Assembly: GCA_016178015.1 (NCBI GenBank)
Contig: JACOUB010000002.1
Span: 1-59,921, forward strand
Length of the DNA: 59,921 bases
Source of the DNA: Methylocystis sp.
GTDB taxonomy: Bacteria; Pseudomonadota; Alphaproteobacteria; Rhizobiales; Beijerinckiaceae
Direction: 5' to 3'
The position numbers were made by a program, and so were the translations under genes. Positions 19,795 to 28,278 of the stretch are shown here, piece after piece. The stretch's first letter is position 1, and the number at the start of each line of letters is the position of its first letter. The notes under the pieces are model-generated. The model made no database searches and had not been told where the DNA came from. It saw only the letters and a program-made list of their open reading frames with translations.

Positions 19795-19831
19795 TGTATA
19801 CTCCCGCCGCCCGGTGTCAATGAGTGTCACC
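19795..19831 (-). promoter_or_regulatory. Promoter and probable operator of the ParDE-type pair
   Basis: On the minus strand, TTGACA (19815-19820) is followed 14 bases later by TATACA (19795-19800), or 16 bases to TACACT, a good sigma-70-like promoter about 30 bases before the antitoxin start. The imperfect palindrome GGTGTCA-ATGAG-TGTCACC (19813-19831) covers the -35 element and is a plausible site for antitoxin autorepression. This is read by eye and not confirmed. Confidence 0.5.
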
Positions 19832-19954
19832 AGAAACTCGACGGAACTCGATGAAAACATAAACTTTGGGTATCGTGCAGGCGCACGGGAGTGCGGCTGC
19901 GGCCACTTGCTGCTTTTATCGATTCCCGCTGATTTCCCGCTTGGCATTCTCTAG

Positions 19955-19971
19955 TTTTGAATTATTCTAAG
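19955..19971. promoter_or_regulatory. Iron-control-element-like palindrome upstream of rubrerythrin
   Basis: The sequence TTTTGAATTATTCTAAG differs at two positions from the TTTAGAA-N3-TTCTAAA motif bound by Irr in Rhizobiales. It lies 75 bases before the rubrerythrin start, in the 284-base gap 19762-20045. Irr regulates iron-dependent genes, so control of a di-iron protein and an Fe-S protein is plausible. The match is by eye. Confidence 0.45.
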
Positions 19972-20045
19972 CGGCGGCGCTCCCCCTGCTCCGCTGGCGT
20001 CGCGGCGGGGAGGCTTGCAATCACATTTTTCTGGAGCATCAGGGC

Positions 20046-20465
20046 ATGGCTACGCTCAAGGGCAGCAAGACCGAGCAGAATTTGAAGGCCGCGTTCGCTG
20101 GCGAGTCGCAGGCGAATCGTCGTTATCTCTACTTTGCTCAAAAGGCGGACGTCGAAGGTTACAATGACGTGGCGAGCGTGTTCCGCTCCACGGCGGAAGG
20201 CGAAACCGGTCACGCGCACGGCCATCTCGAGTTCCTCGAGGCCGTTGGCGATCCGGCCACGGGTCTGCCGATCGGCAAGACCGCGGACAATCTCAAGGCC
20301 GCCGTCGCCGGCGAGACGCACGAATACACGGACATGTACCCTGGTTTCGCGCGTTCGGCGCGTGAGGAGGGGTTCGAAGAGATCGCCGAGTGGTTCGAGA
20401 CCTTGGCGAAGGCCGAGCGCTCGCACGCCGGCCGCTTCCAACGCGCTTTCGATGAACTGAAGTAA
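20046..20465 (+). CDS. Rubrerythrin without rubredoxin domain
   Basis: 139 residues forming a single ferritin-like four-helix domain. The di-iron ligands are complete: E20, E53/H56 (EGETGH), E90/E93 (GETHE) and E124/H127 (AERSH). The C-terminal rubredoxin domain of classical rubrerythrin is absent, so electrons must come from another partner. The family reduces peroxide in the cytoplasm. It starts after CTGGAGC and is the first gene of a rubrerythrin / Fe-S / DUF3501 series that recurs together in alphaproteobacteria. The ICE-like box upstream suggests iron-responsive expression. Confidence 0.94.
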   Translation: MATLKGSKTEQNLKAAFAGESQANRRYLYFAQKADVEGYNDVASVFRSTAEGETGHAHGHLEFLEAVGDPATGLPIGKTADNLKAAVAGETHEYTDMYPGFARSAREEGFEEIAEWFETLAKAERSHAGRFQRAFDELK

Positions 20466-20500
20466 AGGCGGTCCGGCGGCGGAGGTAACGGCACGGAAGG

Positions 20501-20761
20501 GCGCGCCCCTCTCCCCGCTTGCGGGGAGAGGTCGGGTGAGGGGCGAGGGGATTAGCGTCATGCTTAGGAGCGCACGAGCATCGGCGACACATCGCGAATG
20601 AGGAAAATCAGAGCATTCTGCTCAGTGGCGCCGTCCGCGTCGCAATGCGATGATTTAACGCTTACGGCCAATCGCCTAGCCCCTCACCTCACCTCTCCCC
20701 GCAAGCGGGGAGAGGAGGCGGCCACGCGCCGCCTCGAGAGAGTCATTTCCGCGAACGCCAT
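20501..20761 (-). repeat. Composite palindromic intergenic repeat, copy B (inverted relative to copy A)
   Basis: This occupies most of the 377-base gap 20466-20842 between rubrerythrin and the Fe-S protein gene. Terminal palindromes (near 20508-20532 and 20694-20716) and the internal core match copy A (3622-3893) when reverse-complemented, including the shared stretch AGGGGCTAGGCGATTGGCC. Divergence and one deletion in the core show they are not recent exact duplicates. No coding capacity was recognised. Confidence 0.85.
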
Positions 20762-20842
20762 AACCCTCGAGGGGAAGGCAAAGCGCGCGCCAGGGCCGCT
20801 GACAGCCCATTATCACAACAACCTCGACGCGACAGAATCAAG

Positions 20843-22174
20843 ATGAGGGAAGGCGGACTCGAGGCGCCCGTCAGGCGCCCGCTGGATTGGCAAAATCCAG
20901 ATTTTTACGACGAAGCGAAGCTCGACGCTGAAATGCGCCGAGGGCTCGACATTTGTCATGGCTGCCGCCGCTGTTTCAATCTTTGTGATTCCTTTCCGCG
21001 TCTTTTTGATCTCATCGATTCTTCGAAGAGCGGCGAACTCGACACAGTGGACAGCAGAGGCTTCGCGCGCGTCGTCGACGCCTGCACGCTCTGCGACATG
21101 TGTTTCATGACCAAGTGTCCTTACGTGCCGCCGCATGAATTTGCGCTCGATTTTCCGCATCTGATGCTGCGCTATCGCGCCGTCGAGGCGAACAAGAACG
21201 GCGTGTCGCTGGCCGATCATGCGTTGGCCAACACCGATCGCAACGGCAAGCTCGCCAGCAAGGCGGCCTGGCTCGTCAATTGGGCGACGCGCCGCCCCAA
21301 TGCGCGCGTCCGCAGGTTCATCGAGCGCATTGCTGGCTTGGATCATGACGCCGAGCTGCCGAAATATGCGTCGAAGACGCTCGCGGCGCGAGCGCGCGAG
21401 AACAGCCCGACTGTCAACAAGAGTGCGCCGGCGTTCGGGCGCAAAGCCGTGCTCTACGCCACCTGTTTCGGCAATTACAACAATCCGCAAGTCGGGCTCG
21501 CGGCGCGCACGGTTCTGGCGCGCAATGGCGTGGAGACGGAGGTTGTTTATCCGCAGTGCTGCGGCATGCCGCTTTTGGAGCAGGGGCTCGTCAGCGAGGT
21601 CGCGCAAGCCGCCAAGACCGTGGCGACGGCGTTGGCGCCGTGGATCGCCGAAGGCTATGACATCATTGCGTTGGTTCCGTCCTGCGCCTTGATGCTGAAG
21701 TTCGAATGGCCGCTGATCGTCGCCAACGACCCCAATGTGCAGCGTCTGGCGAAGTCGACCTGGGATTTGAGCGAATATATCGTCGACATCGCCAGCAAGG
21801 AGGGGCTCGCGCCCGGCTTGAAGCCCATCGAAGGAGGCGTGGCGCTGCATATCTCCTGTCACTCCCGCGCGCAAAACATGGGCCACAAGGGCGCCGATTT
21901 GTTGCGGCTGTTGCCGCAAGCCGACGTCGCGGTCGTCGAGCGCTGCTCCGGCCATGGCGGCGCCTGGGGCTGCAAGGCGGAGCATTTCGAGACGGCGTTG
22001 AAGGTCGGCAAGCCGGCGGCGCGGCAGATGCAGGCGGCCGGCAAGCGGTTCATCGTCTCCGAATGCCCGCTCGCCGGCCCGCACGTCGCGCAAGGAATGG
22101 AAAGGCTCGGCGGCGTTCCGGAGCTTCTCGCCCATCCGATCGAACTCATGGCGCGCGCTTATGGCGAGGAGTGA
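20843..22174 (+). CDS. Glycolate oxidase/heterodisulfide reductase-type Fe-S protein
   Basis: 443 residues. Near the N-terminus are two ferredoxin-like cysteine sets: C38/C41/C44/C48 (CHGCRRCFNLC) and C81/C84/C87/C92 (CTLCDMCFMTKCP), enough for two [4Fe-4S] clusters. Two CCG-type domains follow, the first with ATCFGN...QCCGMP, the second with ISCHSRAQ...RCSGHGGAWG, where one cysteine of the usual CCG is Ser. This is the GlpC/HdrB-like architecture, a cytoplasmic electron-transfer protein. Placement between rubrerythrin and DUF3501 suggests it feeds electrons to the rubrerythrin; that role is inferred. The start lacks an obvious Shine-Dalgarno. Confidence 0.9.
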   Translation: MREGGLEAPVRRPLDWQNPDFYDEAKLDAEMRRGLDICHGCRRCFNLCDSFPRLFDLIDSSKSGELDTVDSRGFARVVDACTLCDMCFMTKCPYVPPHEFALDFPHLMLRYRAVEANKNGVSLADHALANTDRNGKLASKAAWLVNWATRRPNARVRRFIERIAGLDHDAELPKYASKTLAARARENSPTVNKSAPAFGRKAVLYATCFGNYNNPQVGLAARTVLARNGVETEVVYPQCCGMPLLEQGLVSEVAQAAKTVATALAPWIAEGYDIIALVPSCALMLKFEWPLIVANDPNVQRLAKSTWDLSEYIVDIASKEGLAPGLKPIEGGVALHISCHSRAQNMGHKGADLLRLLPQADVAVVERCSGHGGAWGCKAEHFETALKVGKPAARQMQAAGKRFIVSECPLAGPHVAQGMERLGGVPELLAHPIELMARAYGEE

Positions 22175-22180
22175 CGCATT

Positions 22181-22331
22181 CCCTCTCCCCGCCTGCGGGG
22201 AGAGGGTCAGGGTGAGGGGCTTGGTGTACTCTGTTGAACGCCAATTATGGCTCTTTGCGAGACTTCATCGACTTCGTCGCGAAGACCCCCGGCCCCTCAC
22301 CCCAGCCCTCTCCCCGTAAACGGGGAGAGGG
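22181..22331. repeat. Short composite palindromic repeat between the Fe-S and DUF3501 genes
   Basis: Two facing palindromes, CTCTCCCCGCCTGCGGGGAG at the left and CTCTCCCCGTAAACGGGGAG at the right, bracket about 100 bases. The ends and part of the core resemble 25038-25186. It is the same family as the long copies A and B but with a shorter core. Confidence 0.8.
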
Positions 22332-22370
22332 AGTGCGTTCGCACGTGACGCGCAACAGGAGTCCAGACTG

Positions 22371-22973
22371 ATGACGGCCCGCCACGACATCACCAGCGCC
22401 GACATTCTCCCGCTGGCGGAATACGCCAAGGTGCGGGATGAGAGCCGGCGCCGCATCGCCGCCAGGAAACGCAACCGGCAGGTCGAGGTCGGGCCTTTCG
22501 TCACGTTTTATTTCGAATGCTACGACACCATGTGGCTGCAAATCCAGGAGATGATCTTCATCGAGAAGGGCGGTCCCGAGATGGCCGCGGGCGAGATCGA
22601 AGCTTACAATCCGCTCGTTCCGAAGGGCCGCGAACTCGTCGCGACGTTCATGATCGAGATCGACGACGCGGAGCGGCGCAGGCGCGTCTTGGCGACGCTC
22701 GGCGGCATCGAGGAGGCGGCGTTCGTCGAGGTGAACGGCGAGAGGATCGTCGCCGCGCCCGAGACCGATCAGGATCGCACGACGGCCGAGGGCAAGGCGA
22801 GCTCGGTGCAGTTCGTGCACTTCCCCTTCACCGACGCGCAGATCGCGGCGTTCCGAGCGCCTGGCGCCAAAGTCGTGCTGGGCCTGTCGCACCCGGCTTA
22901 CAGCCACATGGCCGTGCTGCCGGAGGCGGTGCGAGCCGAGCTTGCCGGGGATTTCGCTGACGGCCCTACGTAA
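22371..22973 (+). CDS. DUF3501 family protein
   Basis: 200 residues from an ATG nine bases after CAGGAG. It starts ITSADILPLAEYAKVRDESR and continues with the DUF3501 hallmark region (GPFVTFYFECYDTMWLQIQE, EAYNPLVPKGRELVATFMIE) and ends with the conserved LSHPAYSHMAVLPEAVRAEL. The function of the family is not established. It consistently accompanies a rubrerythrin and a CCG-type Fe-S protein, as here, so a role in peroxide or iron handling is likely but inferred. No signal peptide or membrane segment is seen. Confidence 0.9.
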   Translation: MTARHDITSADILPLAEYAKVRDESRRRIAARKRNRQVEVGPFVTFYFECYDTMWLQIQEMIFIEKGGPEMAAGEIEAYNPLVPKGRELVATFMIEIDDAERRRRVLATLGGIEEAAFVEVNGERIVAAPETDQDRTTAEGKASSVQFVHFPFTDAQIAAFRAPGAKVVLGLSHPAYSHMAVLPEAVRAELAGDFADGPT

Positions 22974-23016
22974 CGCGAGAGGTGACGTTTCGGGTTATTC
23001 ATGGTATCATTTTTTA

Positions 23017-23241
23017 ATGACCACCAAGCTTGCGCCGGATACTCCGGTCGTTATCCCCGTCGACGAGGAAACGCGCGCCCTTTTGAATTATGCGGCGAGC
23101 GCAGAGGGTCGCGCCCATATCGACAAAGCGCGCCAGGAAATCCGCGACGGCAAATTCATTACTGTCACGCCGGGCTATTTTGAAGCGATGAAGCAGCGTA
23201 CGCGCGAGATTGCGCGGAAGCGAGCAAATCGGCAGAGATGA
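23017..23241 (+). CDS. Probable antitoxin of a second RelE/ParE-type pair
   Basis: 74 residues from the ATG at 23017. The sequence is charged and helical (PVDEETRALLNYAASAEGRAHIDKARQEIRDGKFITV) and overlaps the toxin start by four bases (ATGA), the arrangement expected of an antitoxin. No named DNA-binding fold was recognised with certainty. There is no Shine-Dalgarno: the start is preceded by an AT-rich run (TATCATTTTTTA), so translation may begin on a very short leader. Confidence 0.72.
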   Translation: MTTKLAPDTPVVIPVDEETRALLNYAASAEGRAHIDKARQEIRDGKFITVTPGYFEAMKQRTREIARKRANRQR

Positions 23242-23540
23242 GGCGGATCGATTTTGCCGACTCGTTCAGGGCCGAAGCCGACGAAATCGCGATATATATC
23301 GAGCTGCAATTTGGTGAAACAGCCAAGAATCGTTTTATTGACGACCTCGGCGCCTTTTGCAGCAGTATTGCGTTTTTCCCGCGCCTCGGCAGAGTTTCAC
23401 ATGGTTATGACACGCAATTGCAAGGCGTCATATTCGGGGTGAACTGGGTGTTCTTCGAATTCGACGACGACCGCGTGACGTTTCTGCATATCCGCGACGG
23501 CCGAATGAACAAGTCAGATCAGATATTTGAAGATAGCTAG
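23238..23540 (+). CDS. RelE/ParE-family toxin
   Basis: 100 residues: FADSFRAEADEIAIYIELQFGETAKNRF at the N-terminus, then ..FFPRLGRVSHGYDTQLQGVIFGVNWVFFEFDDDRVTFLHIRDGR, the ParE/RelE fold signature of helices followed by a beta sheet ending in a basic strand. It directly follows and overlaps its presumed antitoxin. It differs clearly from the toxin at 19159-19473. The exact target is not inferable. Confidence 0.82.
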   Translation: MRRIDFADSFRAEADEIAIYIELQFGETAKNRFIDDLGAFCSSIAFFPRLGRVSHGYDTQLQGVIFGVNWVFFEFDDDRVTFLHIRDGRMNKSDQIFEDS

Positions 23541-23705
23541 CAGTCAACGGAAGTCATCCCATCCTTCATCGTCGCCCTTCCAGTCGCGGCGAGACCATGA
23601 TAAGCGGACAGGCTCGCTGAGCCGCTTCCAGCGCCGGTGTCGCTCGGAGGGGCGGAGCCCTTGTTTTCACTCTCGTTTGCGCGCCATTGGGCAAAGAGGT
23701 CCACG

Positions 23706-25010
23706 ATGAGCCAAAAATTCGCCGCGGCGACGAAACTGTCGTCCGATGCTTTCTTTTCCGCTTCGCTCGCCGAGACCGACCCCGAACTGGCGCGCGCCAT
23801 CGAACTGGAGCTCGGCCGCGAACGCGACGAGATCGAGCTCATCGCCTCCGAGAACATCGTGTCGAACGCCGTTCTGGAGGCGCAAGGGTCGGTGCTGACC
23901 AACAAATACGCCGAAGGCTATCCGGGCCGCCGCTATTATGGCGGTTGCCAGTTCGTCGATATCGCCGAGCAATTGGCGATCGACCGCGTCAAGCAATTGT
24001 TCGACGCCAAATTCGCCAACGTGCAGGCCAATTCCGGCTCGCAGGCCAATCAATCGGTGTTCCTCGCTCTGCTGCAGCCGGGCGACGCCTTCCTCGGGCT
24101 CGACCTCGCCGCCGGCGGCCATCTTACCCACGGTTCGCCGGTCAATCTGTCGGGCCGCTGGTTCAAGCCGTTCAGCTACACGGTGCGCAAAGACGATCAT
24201 CGCGTCGACATGGAGCAGGTCGAGCGCCTCGCCAAGGAGCACAAGCCGAAGCTTATCATCGCCGGCGGCTCCGGTTATTCGCGTCACTGGGAGTTCGCCA
24301 GGTTCCGCGCCATCGCCGATAGCGTCGGCGCTTATTTCATGGTGGACATGGCGCATTTCGCCGGTCTCGTCGCCGGCGGCGTGCATCCCTCGCCGTTCCC
24401 GCACGCGCATGTCGTCACCTCGACGACACACAAGACCTTGCGCGGCCCGCGCGGCGGTTTCGTGCTGACCAATGACCAGGAGATCGCCAAGAAGATCAAT
24501 TCGGCGATCTTCCCCGGCCTGCAGGGCGGGCCGCTGATGCACGTGATCGCCGCCAAGGCCGCGGCGTTCGGCGAGGCGTTGACCCCCGAGTTCAAGGCTT
24601 ACGCCAAGCGCGTGCTCGAGAACGCCAAGGCGCTCGCCGATACGCTTTCGTCCAACGGCTACGCGATCGTCTCGGGCGGCACCGACAACCATTTGATGCT
24701 CGTCGATCTGCGCGGCAAGAAGCTCACCGGCAAGGCCGCCGAGGCGGCGCTGGGGCGCGCCCATATCGCCTGCAACAAGAACGGCGTGCCGTTCGATCCC
24801 GAGAAGCCGATGGTCACCTCGGGCATTCGTCTCGGCTCGCCCGCCTCCACCTCGCGCGGTTTCGGCGCGGCCGAATTCAAGCAGGTAGCCTTGTTCATCG
24901 TCGAGGTGCTGGACGGACTCGCCGCCAAGGGCGATCAGGCCAACGCTGCGACCGAAACATCTGTGCGCGAACGCGTCCACGCGCTGACGAAGCGATTTCC
25001 GATCTACTGA
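23706..25010 (+). CDS. glyA: Serine hydroxymethyltransferase
   Basis: 434 residues from the ATG at 23706, after AAAGAGG; the open frame upstream has no family character. It is a fold-type I PLP enzyme with the Schiff-base lysine K243 in [13 protein letters not shown], the N-terminal ASENIVS motif, and the substrate-site region [15 protein letters not shown]. It interconverts serine and glycine with tetrahydrofolate, supplying one-carbon units (and serving the serine cycle in methylotrophs). It begins the conserved glyA-nrdR-rib-nusB run. A palindromic repeat separates it from nrdR. Confidence 0.97.
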   Translation: MSQKFAAATKLSSDAFFSASLAETDPELARAIELELGRERDEIELIASENIVSNAVLEAQGSVLTNKYAEGYPGRRYYGGCQFVDIAEQLAIDRVKQLFDAKFANVQANSGSQANQSVFLALLQPGDAFLGLDLAAGGHLTHGSPVNLSGRWFKPFSYTVRKDDHRVDMEQVERLAKEHKPKLIIAGGSGYSRHWEFARFRAIADSVGAYFMVDMAHFAGLVAGGVHPSPFPHAHVVTSTTHKTLRGPRGGFVLTNDQEIAKKINSAIFPGLQGGPLMHVIAAKAAAFGEALTPEFKAYAKRVLENAKALADTLSSNGYAIVSGGTDNHLMLVDLRGKKLTGKAAEAALGRAHIACNKNGVPFDPEKPMVTSGIRLGSPASTSRGFGAAEFKQVALFIVEVLDGLAAKGDQANAATETSVRERVHALTKRFPIY

Positions 25011-25037
25011 GGCGGCGTGCGAGACGGGTGATCACCT

Positions 25038-25186
25038 CCCCTCTCCCCGCGTGCGGGGAGAGGGCTAGGGTGAGGGGCTTGGGGTATTGCGCCGAATGCC
25101 GATGGCGCCAATGCGTTGGCTTCAGCGACACCGGAAAATGCCCTGGCCCCTCACCCCAACCCTCTCCCCGTGAACGGGGAGAGGGG
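25038..25186. repeat. Short composite palindromic repeat between glyA and nrdR
   Basis: Facing palindromes (CTCTCCCCGCGTGCGGGGAG and CTCTCCCCGTGAACGGGGAG) bracket about 95 bases. The layout equals that of 22181-22331, with related flanking TGAGGGGCTTGG and GGCCCCTCACCCCA segments. It fills the glyA-nrdR gap. Confidence 0.8.
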
Positions 25187-25211
25187 GTCCGCGGCCATGA
25201 TGGGAAGACCG

Positions 25212-25721
25212 ATGCGCTGTCCTTATTGCGGCTCTTCCGACACGCAGGTGAAGGACTCGCGTCCCGCCGAAGATTCGTCCTCGATCCGCCGCCGCCGCGT
25301 CTGTCCGAGCTGTGGCGGGCGTTTTACGACGTTCGAGCGCGTGCAGTTGCGCGAGCTCGTGGTCATCAAGAAATCCGGCCGGCGGGCGCCGTTCGACCGC
25401 GACAAGCTCATGCGGTCGCTGCAAATCGCTCTGCGCAAGCGTCCGGTGGAGCAAGAGCGCGTCGAACGCATGGTCAACGGCGTCGTGCGCCAGCTCGAGA
25501 GTTCGGGAGAGGCCGAGATCGACAGCGCGCGCATCGGCGAATTGGTGATCGAGGGATTGAGGTCGCTCGACGATGTCGCCTATGTCCGCTTTGCATCCGT
25601 CTATCGCGATTTTCGCGAGGCGCGCGATTTTCATACGGCCATCGACGAATTGGCGAGCGGCGCGAGCGCGCCCAACGCGCAGGACTCGGAAAAAGCCGAC
25701 GCCGCCTCGGGCGACGCATGA
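25212..25721 (+). CDS. nrdR: Transcriptional repressor NrdR
   Basis: 169 residues from the ATG at 25212, chosen because GGGAAG precedes it by five bases and NrdR normally begins MRCPYC; an ATG at 25197 adds five residues. It has a zinc ribbon with CPYCG and CPSCGGRF pairs, then an ATP-cone domain ([16 protein letters not shown]..). NrdR senses ATP/dATP and represses ribonucleotide reductase genes, none of which is in this window. It overlaps ribD by ATGA, so it is translationally coupled to riboflavin synthesis as in many alphaproteobacteria. Confidence 0.96.
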   Translation: MRCPYCGSSDTQVKDSRPAEDSSSIRRRRVCPSCGGRFTTFERVQLRELVVIKKSGRRAPFDRDKLMRSLQIALRKRPVEQERVERMVNGVVRQLESSGEAEIDSARIGELVIEGLRSLDDVAYVRFASVYRDFREARDFHTAIDELASGASAPNAQDSEKADAASGDA

Positions 25722-26860
25722 ACATCGCGCGGCAGTCCGAACATCACAAGCAGTCTCTCATCGACGACGCCTTCATGGCCGCCGCCTTGTCTTTGGGGCG
25801 CCGCAATATGGGCCGCACCGCGCCCAATCCGGCGGTCGGCGCGCTCATCGTCCACGACGGCGCCGTCATCGCGCGCGGTTGGACGGCCGCATCCGGGCGC
25901 CCGCATGCCGAGCGAATAGCGCTGGAGGCGGCGGGCGGCGCCGCGCGCGGCGCGACGCTCTATGTGACGCTGGAGCCGTGTTCGCATCACGGCGCGACGA
26001 CGCCCTGCGTCGACGCCATCATTGCGAGCGGCGTCGCGCGCGTCGTCTCGGCGATCGAAGATCCCGATCCGCGCGTCGCCGGACGCGGCCATGCGCGCTT
26101 GCAAGAGGCCGGCGTTCGTGTCGCCACGGGCATCTGCCTCGACGCCGCGCGGCGCGACCATTTGGGCCATATCCTGCGCGTGACGCAAGGGCGGCCAATG
26201 GTGACGCTAAAGCTCGCGCAGACCGCCGACGGCTACGCCGCCGGCGCGGAATATGATCCGCGTCTCTTCATCACCGGCGCCGTGGCCGACGCCTACACCC
26301 ATGTGCAGCGCGCCCTGCATGGCGCGATCATGGTGGGGGCGGGCACGGCGCGCATCGACGACCCACTGATGACCGTGCGTCTGCCCGGCATGGAAGAGCA
26401 TAAGCCCTTGCGCGTCGTTCTCGACACGCATCTTGCTCTCTCGACGCGTTCGCGTCTGGCCGCGACGGCGCGCGACGCGCCGACGCTGATCATTGCCGGC
26501 GAGGGCGTCACTGAGAAAGCCGCGAGCGTTTTTGCGGCGGCGACGGCGATCGAGGTCGCGCGCGTCAAGCTCGACGAATTCGGCCGGGTCGATCTCATCG
26601 CGGCCTTGGGCCTGCTCGGCGCGCGCGGCGTGACGCGGGTCTTTTGCGAGGGCGGACCGCGGCTGGCCGAAAGTCTGTTGTTGAGCTCTCTCGCCGACGA
26701 GGCGATCTTGCATACCGGCTTGAAGCCGCTCGGACGGCAGGGCCAGCCCGCATTGTCGTCAGCCGCGCGCGCGCAGCTGGAGAACCCCGCATTCTATCGT
26801 ATGGCGGATAGCGCCATGCTCGGCGCCGATCGCCTGACGCGTTACGAGAGGCTGGCTTGA
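25718..26860 (+). CDS. ribD: Riboflavin biosynthesis deaminase/reductase RibD
   Basis: 380 residues. The N-terminal cytidine-deaminase-like domain has the zinc site HAE...[12 protein letters not shown], preceded by [14 protein letters not shown]. The C-terminal reductase domain ([36 protein letters not shown]) is complete. It performs the deamination and NADPH-dependent reduction of the pyrimidine intermediate from GTP. Its ATG overlaps the nrdR stop and it ends three bases before ribE. Confidence 0.96.
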   Translation: MNIARQSEHHKQSLIDDAFMAAALSLGRRNMGRTAPNPAVGALIVHDGAVIARGWTAASGRPHAERIALEAAGGAARGATLYVTLEPCSHHGATTPCVDAIIASGVARVVSAIEDPDPRVAGRGHARLQEAGVRVATGICLDAARRDHLGHILRVTQGRPMVTLKLAQTADGYAAGAEYDPRLFITGAVADAYTHVQRALHGAIMVGAGTARIDDPLMTVRLPGMEEHKPLRVVLDTHLALSTRSRLAATARDAPTLIIAGEGVTEKAASVFAAATAIEVARVKLDEFGRVDLIAALGLLGARGVTRVFCEGGPRLAESLLLSSLADEAILHTGLKPLGRQGQPALSSAARAQLENPAFYRMADSAMLGADRLTRYERLA

Positions 26861-26863
26861 GAG

Positions 26864-27472
26864 ATGTTTACAGGTCTCGTCACGGATGTCGGCCAAGTGC
26901 TGGAGGTCGAGAAGCGCGGCAAATTGCGGCGCATCAAGATCGCGACCTCTTATCCTTGCGAAGAGATCGCGGTCGGCGCGTCGATCGCCTGCTCGGGCGC
27001 GTGCCTCACGGTCGTCGCGTGTTCGCGCGACGGCGATCGCACGGCGTTCGAAATCGACGCGGCCGCCGAAACGCTCGCGTGCACCAATGTCGGCGACTGG
27101 GCCCAAGGGCTGCGCGTAAATCTCGAGCGCTCGCTCAAAATCGGCGATGAACTCGGCGGCCATATCGTCACCGGGCATATCGACGGCGTCGCCAAAATTG
27201 TCTCGCGCGACGATTTCGACGGCATGGCGCAATTTTGGATCGAGGCGCCGCGCCAGCTTTCCCGCTTCATCGCGCCAAAGGGGTCCGTGGCGCTGGACGG
27301 CGTTTCGCTCACCGTCAACGAGGTCGACGGCGATCGCTTTTCTGTGCTCATCATACCGCATACGCTCGCCGTGACGACCTTCGGCGAGCGCAAGACGGGC
27401 GACGCGCTCAATCTCGAGGTCGATCTGATGGCGCGCTACGCCGCGCGGCTGAGCGAGAGCGCGAGGGGGTAA
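26864..27472 (+). CDS. ribE: Riboflavin synthase alpha chain
   Basis: 202 residues with the duplicated lumazine-binding domain. Each half starts with the typical MFTGLV...G and GDELGGHIVTGHIDG motifs and contains its substrate-binding strand (CSGACLTVV and LDGVSLTVNEVDG). It dismutates two molecules of 6,7-dimethyl-8-ribityllumazine into riboflavin. It follows ribD by three bases. The distance to ribH is unusually large because an unrelated gene and a repeat lie between. Confidence 0.96.
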   Translation: MFTGLVTDVGQVLEVEKRGKLRRIKIATSYPCEEIAVGASIACSGACLTVVACSRDGDRTAFEIDAAAETLACTNVGDWAQGLRVNLERSLKIGDELGGHIVTGHIDGVAKIVSRDDFDGMAQFWIEAPRQLSRFIAPKGSVALDGVSLTVNEVDGDRFSVLIIPHTLAVTTFGERKTGDALNLEVDLMARYAARLSESARG

Positions 27473-27597
27473 GGGCGACGCGGTTGCGGCTTCCTCCTCC
27501 CACGAGTGGGGGACTGCCTTATACACGCGAGCAGAGGAAGAAGTTGCGTGATTGGTCCCTCACAATGCAGGATCCAAGAGCACAGGAGATCCAATCC

Positions 27598-28167
27598 ATG
27601 ACGATTTCTGACAATTTTCTTCCCGTCTATCAATTCTCGGAGCGTCACGAAGGCAATGTCGCGTCGAAACCAAACCATGTGCTCGACGTTATCGACACAT
27701 TGGATGATCGTGACGACAATTTGGTCCGCGTACTAATCACGCTTCGCGAGGCTCCAGCTCGTATTGTCAGCGCAATGGGATTGTCGACTGCGCTCAAGCA
27801 TCGGCCGCGATTTGGAATGGCTAATTTTACGAAGCTGGAGCGAAACGATAAAGAACTCGTGTATGGACTCGTCGGGCGGTTCTGGCGACCGAGCTTCGGC
27901 CTTGAACAGGTTGCCGACGCCGAGACGTTCGTTAACTTCAATCGGCCGGGCGTTGCAAAGCTAATCATGCATTTTATCGCCATGCCGAATGAAGCAGGCG
28001 GTGTGCGCCTTGTCACGGAAACACGGGTGTTTTGCCCAGACCTTCAGTCAAGACTGTTGTTTACTCCCTATTGGTGGGCCATTCGCACTGCAAGTGGGCT
28101 GGTTAGACAGCGTATGCTGGCGCTGATCAAGAAAAAGGTCGAACACGTCACGCCTGCTGACGCGTGA
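27598..28167 (+). CDS. Uncharacterised protein inserted in the riboflavin cluster
   Basis: 189 residues from the ATG at 27598, which has AGGAGA eight bases upstream; an ATG at 27565 is possible. The gene looks clearly less GC-rich than its neighbours. Fragments such as GRFWRPSFGLE, FNRPGVAKLIMHFIAMP, VTETRVFC and the basic C-terminus (SGLVRQRMLALIKKK) resemble a class of small SRPBCC/START-like hypothetical proteins, but I cannot name the family securely. No signal peptide is present. Composition and position between ribE and ribH suggest a later insertion rather than a riboflavin role. Confidence 0.7.
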   Translation: MTISDNFLPVYQFSERHEGNVASKPNHVLDVIDTLDDRDDNLVRVLITLREAPARIVSAMGLSTALKHRPRFGMANFTKLERNDKELVYGLVGRFWRPSFGLEQVADAETFVNFNRPGVAKLIMHFIAMPNEAGGVRLVTETRVFCPDLQSRLLFTPYWWAIRTASGLVRQRMLALIKKKVEHVTPADA

Positions 28168-28278
28168 CGCAAATTTTGTCGAGCAAACAATCAACAAGGA
28201 TTCGCGCGGGATTATAGGCGAGAGGCGAAAAAATGTGTATCGATCGGCGCAAGGCGTGCGGATGACTTGTGGGGCGGT

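Noticed and set aside
19477-19947. Antitoxin with a 62-residue N-terminal extension
   Set aside because: The extension overlaps the best promoter and operator and lacks any fold; the family starts at the internal Met.
23667-24980. About 440-codon frame antisense to glyA
   Set aside because: It is a shadow of glyA; composition is skewed and no domain is seen.
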